DNA of 15,731 nt from BOKV01 sp041742235 (lineage in GTDB: Bacteria; Pseudomonadota; Alphaproteobacteria; Rhizobiales; Rhizobiaceae), in NCBI GenBank assembly GCA_041742235.1, contig JBGSJA010000073.1, positions 1-15,731 on the forward strand. Direction: 5' to 3'. Below are positions 15,453 to 15,731 of this stretch, piece after piece. The notes under the pieces are model-generated. The model saw nothing but the letters and a program-made list of their open reading frames with translations. It had not been told where the DNA came from and did not search any database. The stretch's first letter is position 1, and each line of letters opens with the position of its first letter. The position numbers and the translations under genes were made by a program.

Positions 15453-15522
15453 TGTTGCCCCGTCCGGCTGCCATGGGCGGCAATTTCCGGACCGGGCGAA
15501 GCGATAATCCTGGAAGGCTGAA

Positions 15523-15731
15523 ATGGCAAGAACATGTCTTACGGTGATCCTTGCGGCGGGCGAGGGAACACGGATGCGGTCTACGCTTCCCAAGGTGTTG
15601 CACAAGGTTGCCGGGCTGCCGCTGGTGTGCCACGCGGTGTTGACGGCGGAAGCTGCCGGCGGCGAGGCGCATGCGGTGGTGATCGGGCGCGAGGCGGGCA
15701 GGGTCGAGGCGGCGGTTCGCGCCGTCACCGC
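15523..15731 (+). CDS. glmU: Bifunctional GlcNAc-1-P uridyltransferase/GlcN-1-P acetyltransferase, 3'-truncated by window edge
   Basis: The first 69 codons of GlmU, which makes UDP-N-acetylglucosamine for peptidoglycan and lipopolysaccharide. Seen: the nucleotidyltransferase signature LAAGEGTRMRSTLPKVLH (10-27), including R17 and K24 equivalent to the UTP-binding Arg/Lys of the family, then a typical first Rossmann helix and VVIG strand. Only the start of the uridyltransferase domain is in the window; the left-handed beta-helix acetyltransferase half (full family length about 450) would lie beyond. ATG 15523 has AAGG (15514-15517) 5 bases upstream. A GATAAT at 15503-15508 could be a -10 but no clear -35 is visible. 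Family assignment is secure. Confidence 0.93.
   Translation, partial: MARTCLTVILAAGEGTRMRSTLPKVLHKVAGLPLVCHAVLTAEAAGGEAHAVVIGREAGRVEAAVRAVT

Noticed and set aside
15453..15728. 92-residue N-terminal extension of the SPOR protein
   Set aside because: It is antisense to the conserved start of glmU and would place non-conserved residues before a sensible cytoplasmic N-terminus.

Overview
The window looks like a chromosomal segment of a high-GC alphaproteobacterium, most likely of the order Hyphomicrobiales (Rhizobiales; Mesorhizobium/Phyllobacteriaceae-like). This rests on GC-rich coding with strong third-position G/C, on the protein families present (mannitol/chloroaromatic-type TRAP carrier, GcvT-type demethylating flavoenzyme, tandem-permease betaine importer), and on TTGACA-like promoters with degenerate -10 boxes. 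No similarity search was run, so the placement is an inference. Genes fill nearly everything; there is no insertion sequence, integrase, CRISPR array or phage gene.

Layout. (1) 1-4313, plus strand: a tripartite TRAP transporter (3' part of the binding protein, small and large membrane subunits), an amidase-signature hydrolase overlapping the large subunit by 11 bases, and a 53-residue two-helix membrane protein. This reads as one operon for uptake and hydrolysis of an organic solute, probably one with a carboxylate and an amide. (2) 4319-5946: a choline-kinase/aminoglycoside-phosphotransferase-like kinase (minus) divergent from a class I SAM methyltransferase (plus). (3) 5953-12504, minus strand: a glycine-betaine/proline-betaine type operon transcribed proX > proV > proW (two permease domains fused) > an 813-residue FAD-dependent oxidoreductase with a C-terminal GcvT domain (dimethylglycine/sarcosine dehydrogenase type). 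Uptake of an N-methylated amine and oxidative N-demethylation with methyl transfer to tetrahydrofolate are thus encoded together. (4) 12776-15731: a sterol-desaturase/fatty-acid-hydroxylase family membrane protein, tRNA-Lys(UUU), a minimal CcdA thiol transporter, a SPOR-domain envelope protein, and the start of glmU (UDP-GlcNAc synthesis), which look like ordinary chromosomal genes.

The best candidates for something under-described are the central block (kinase, methyltransferase, demethylase and betaine importer side by side, suggesting a methylated-amine island) and the regulatory RNA structures: both binding-protein genes are followed by strong stem-loops before their membrane-component genes, and the one after proX can fold in two mutually exclusive ways. 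Upstream of proX a perfect 15-base dyad covers the -10 of the best promoter candidate. Nothing here is clearly a wholly new system.
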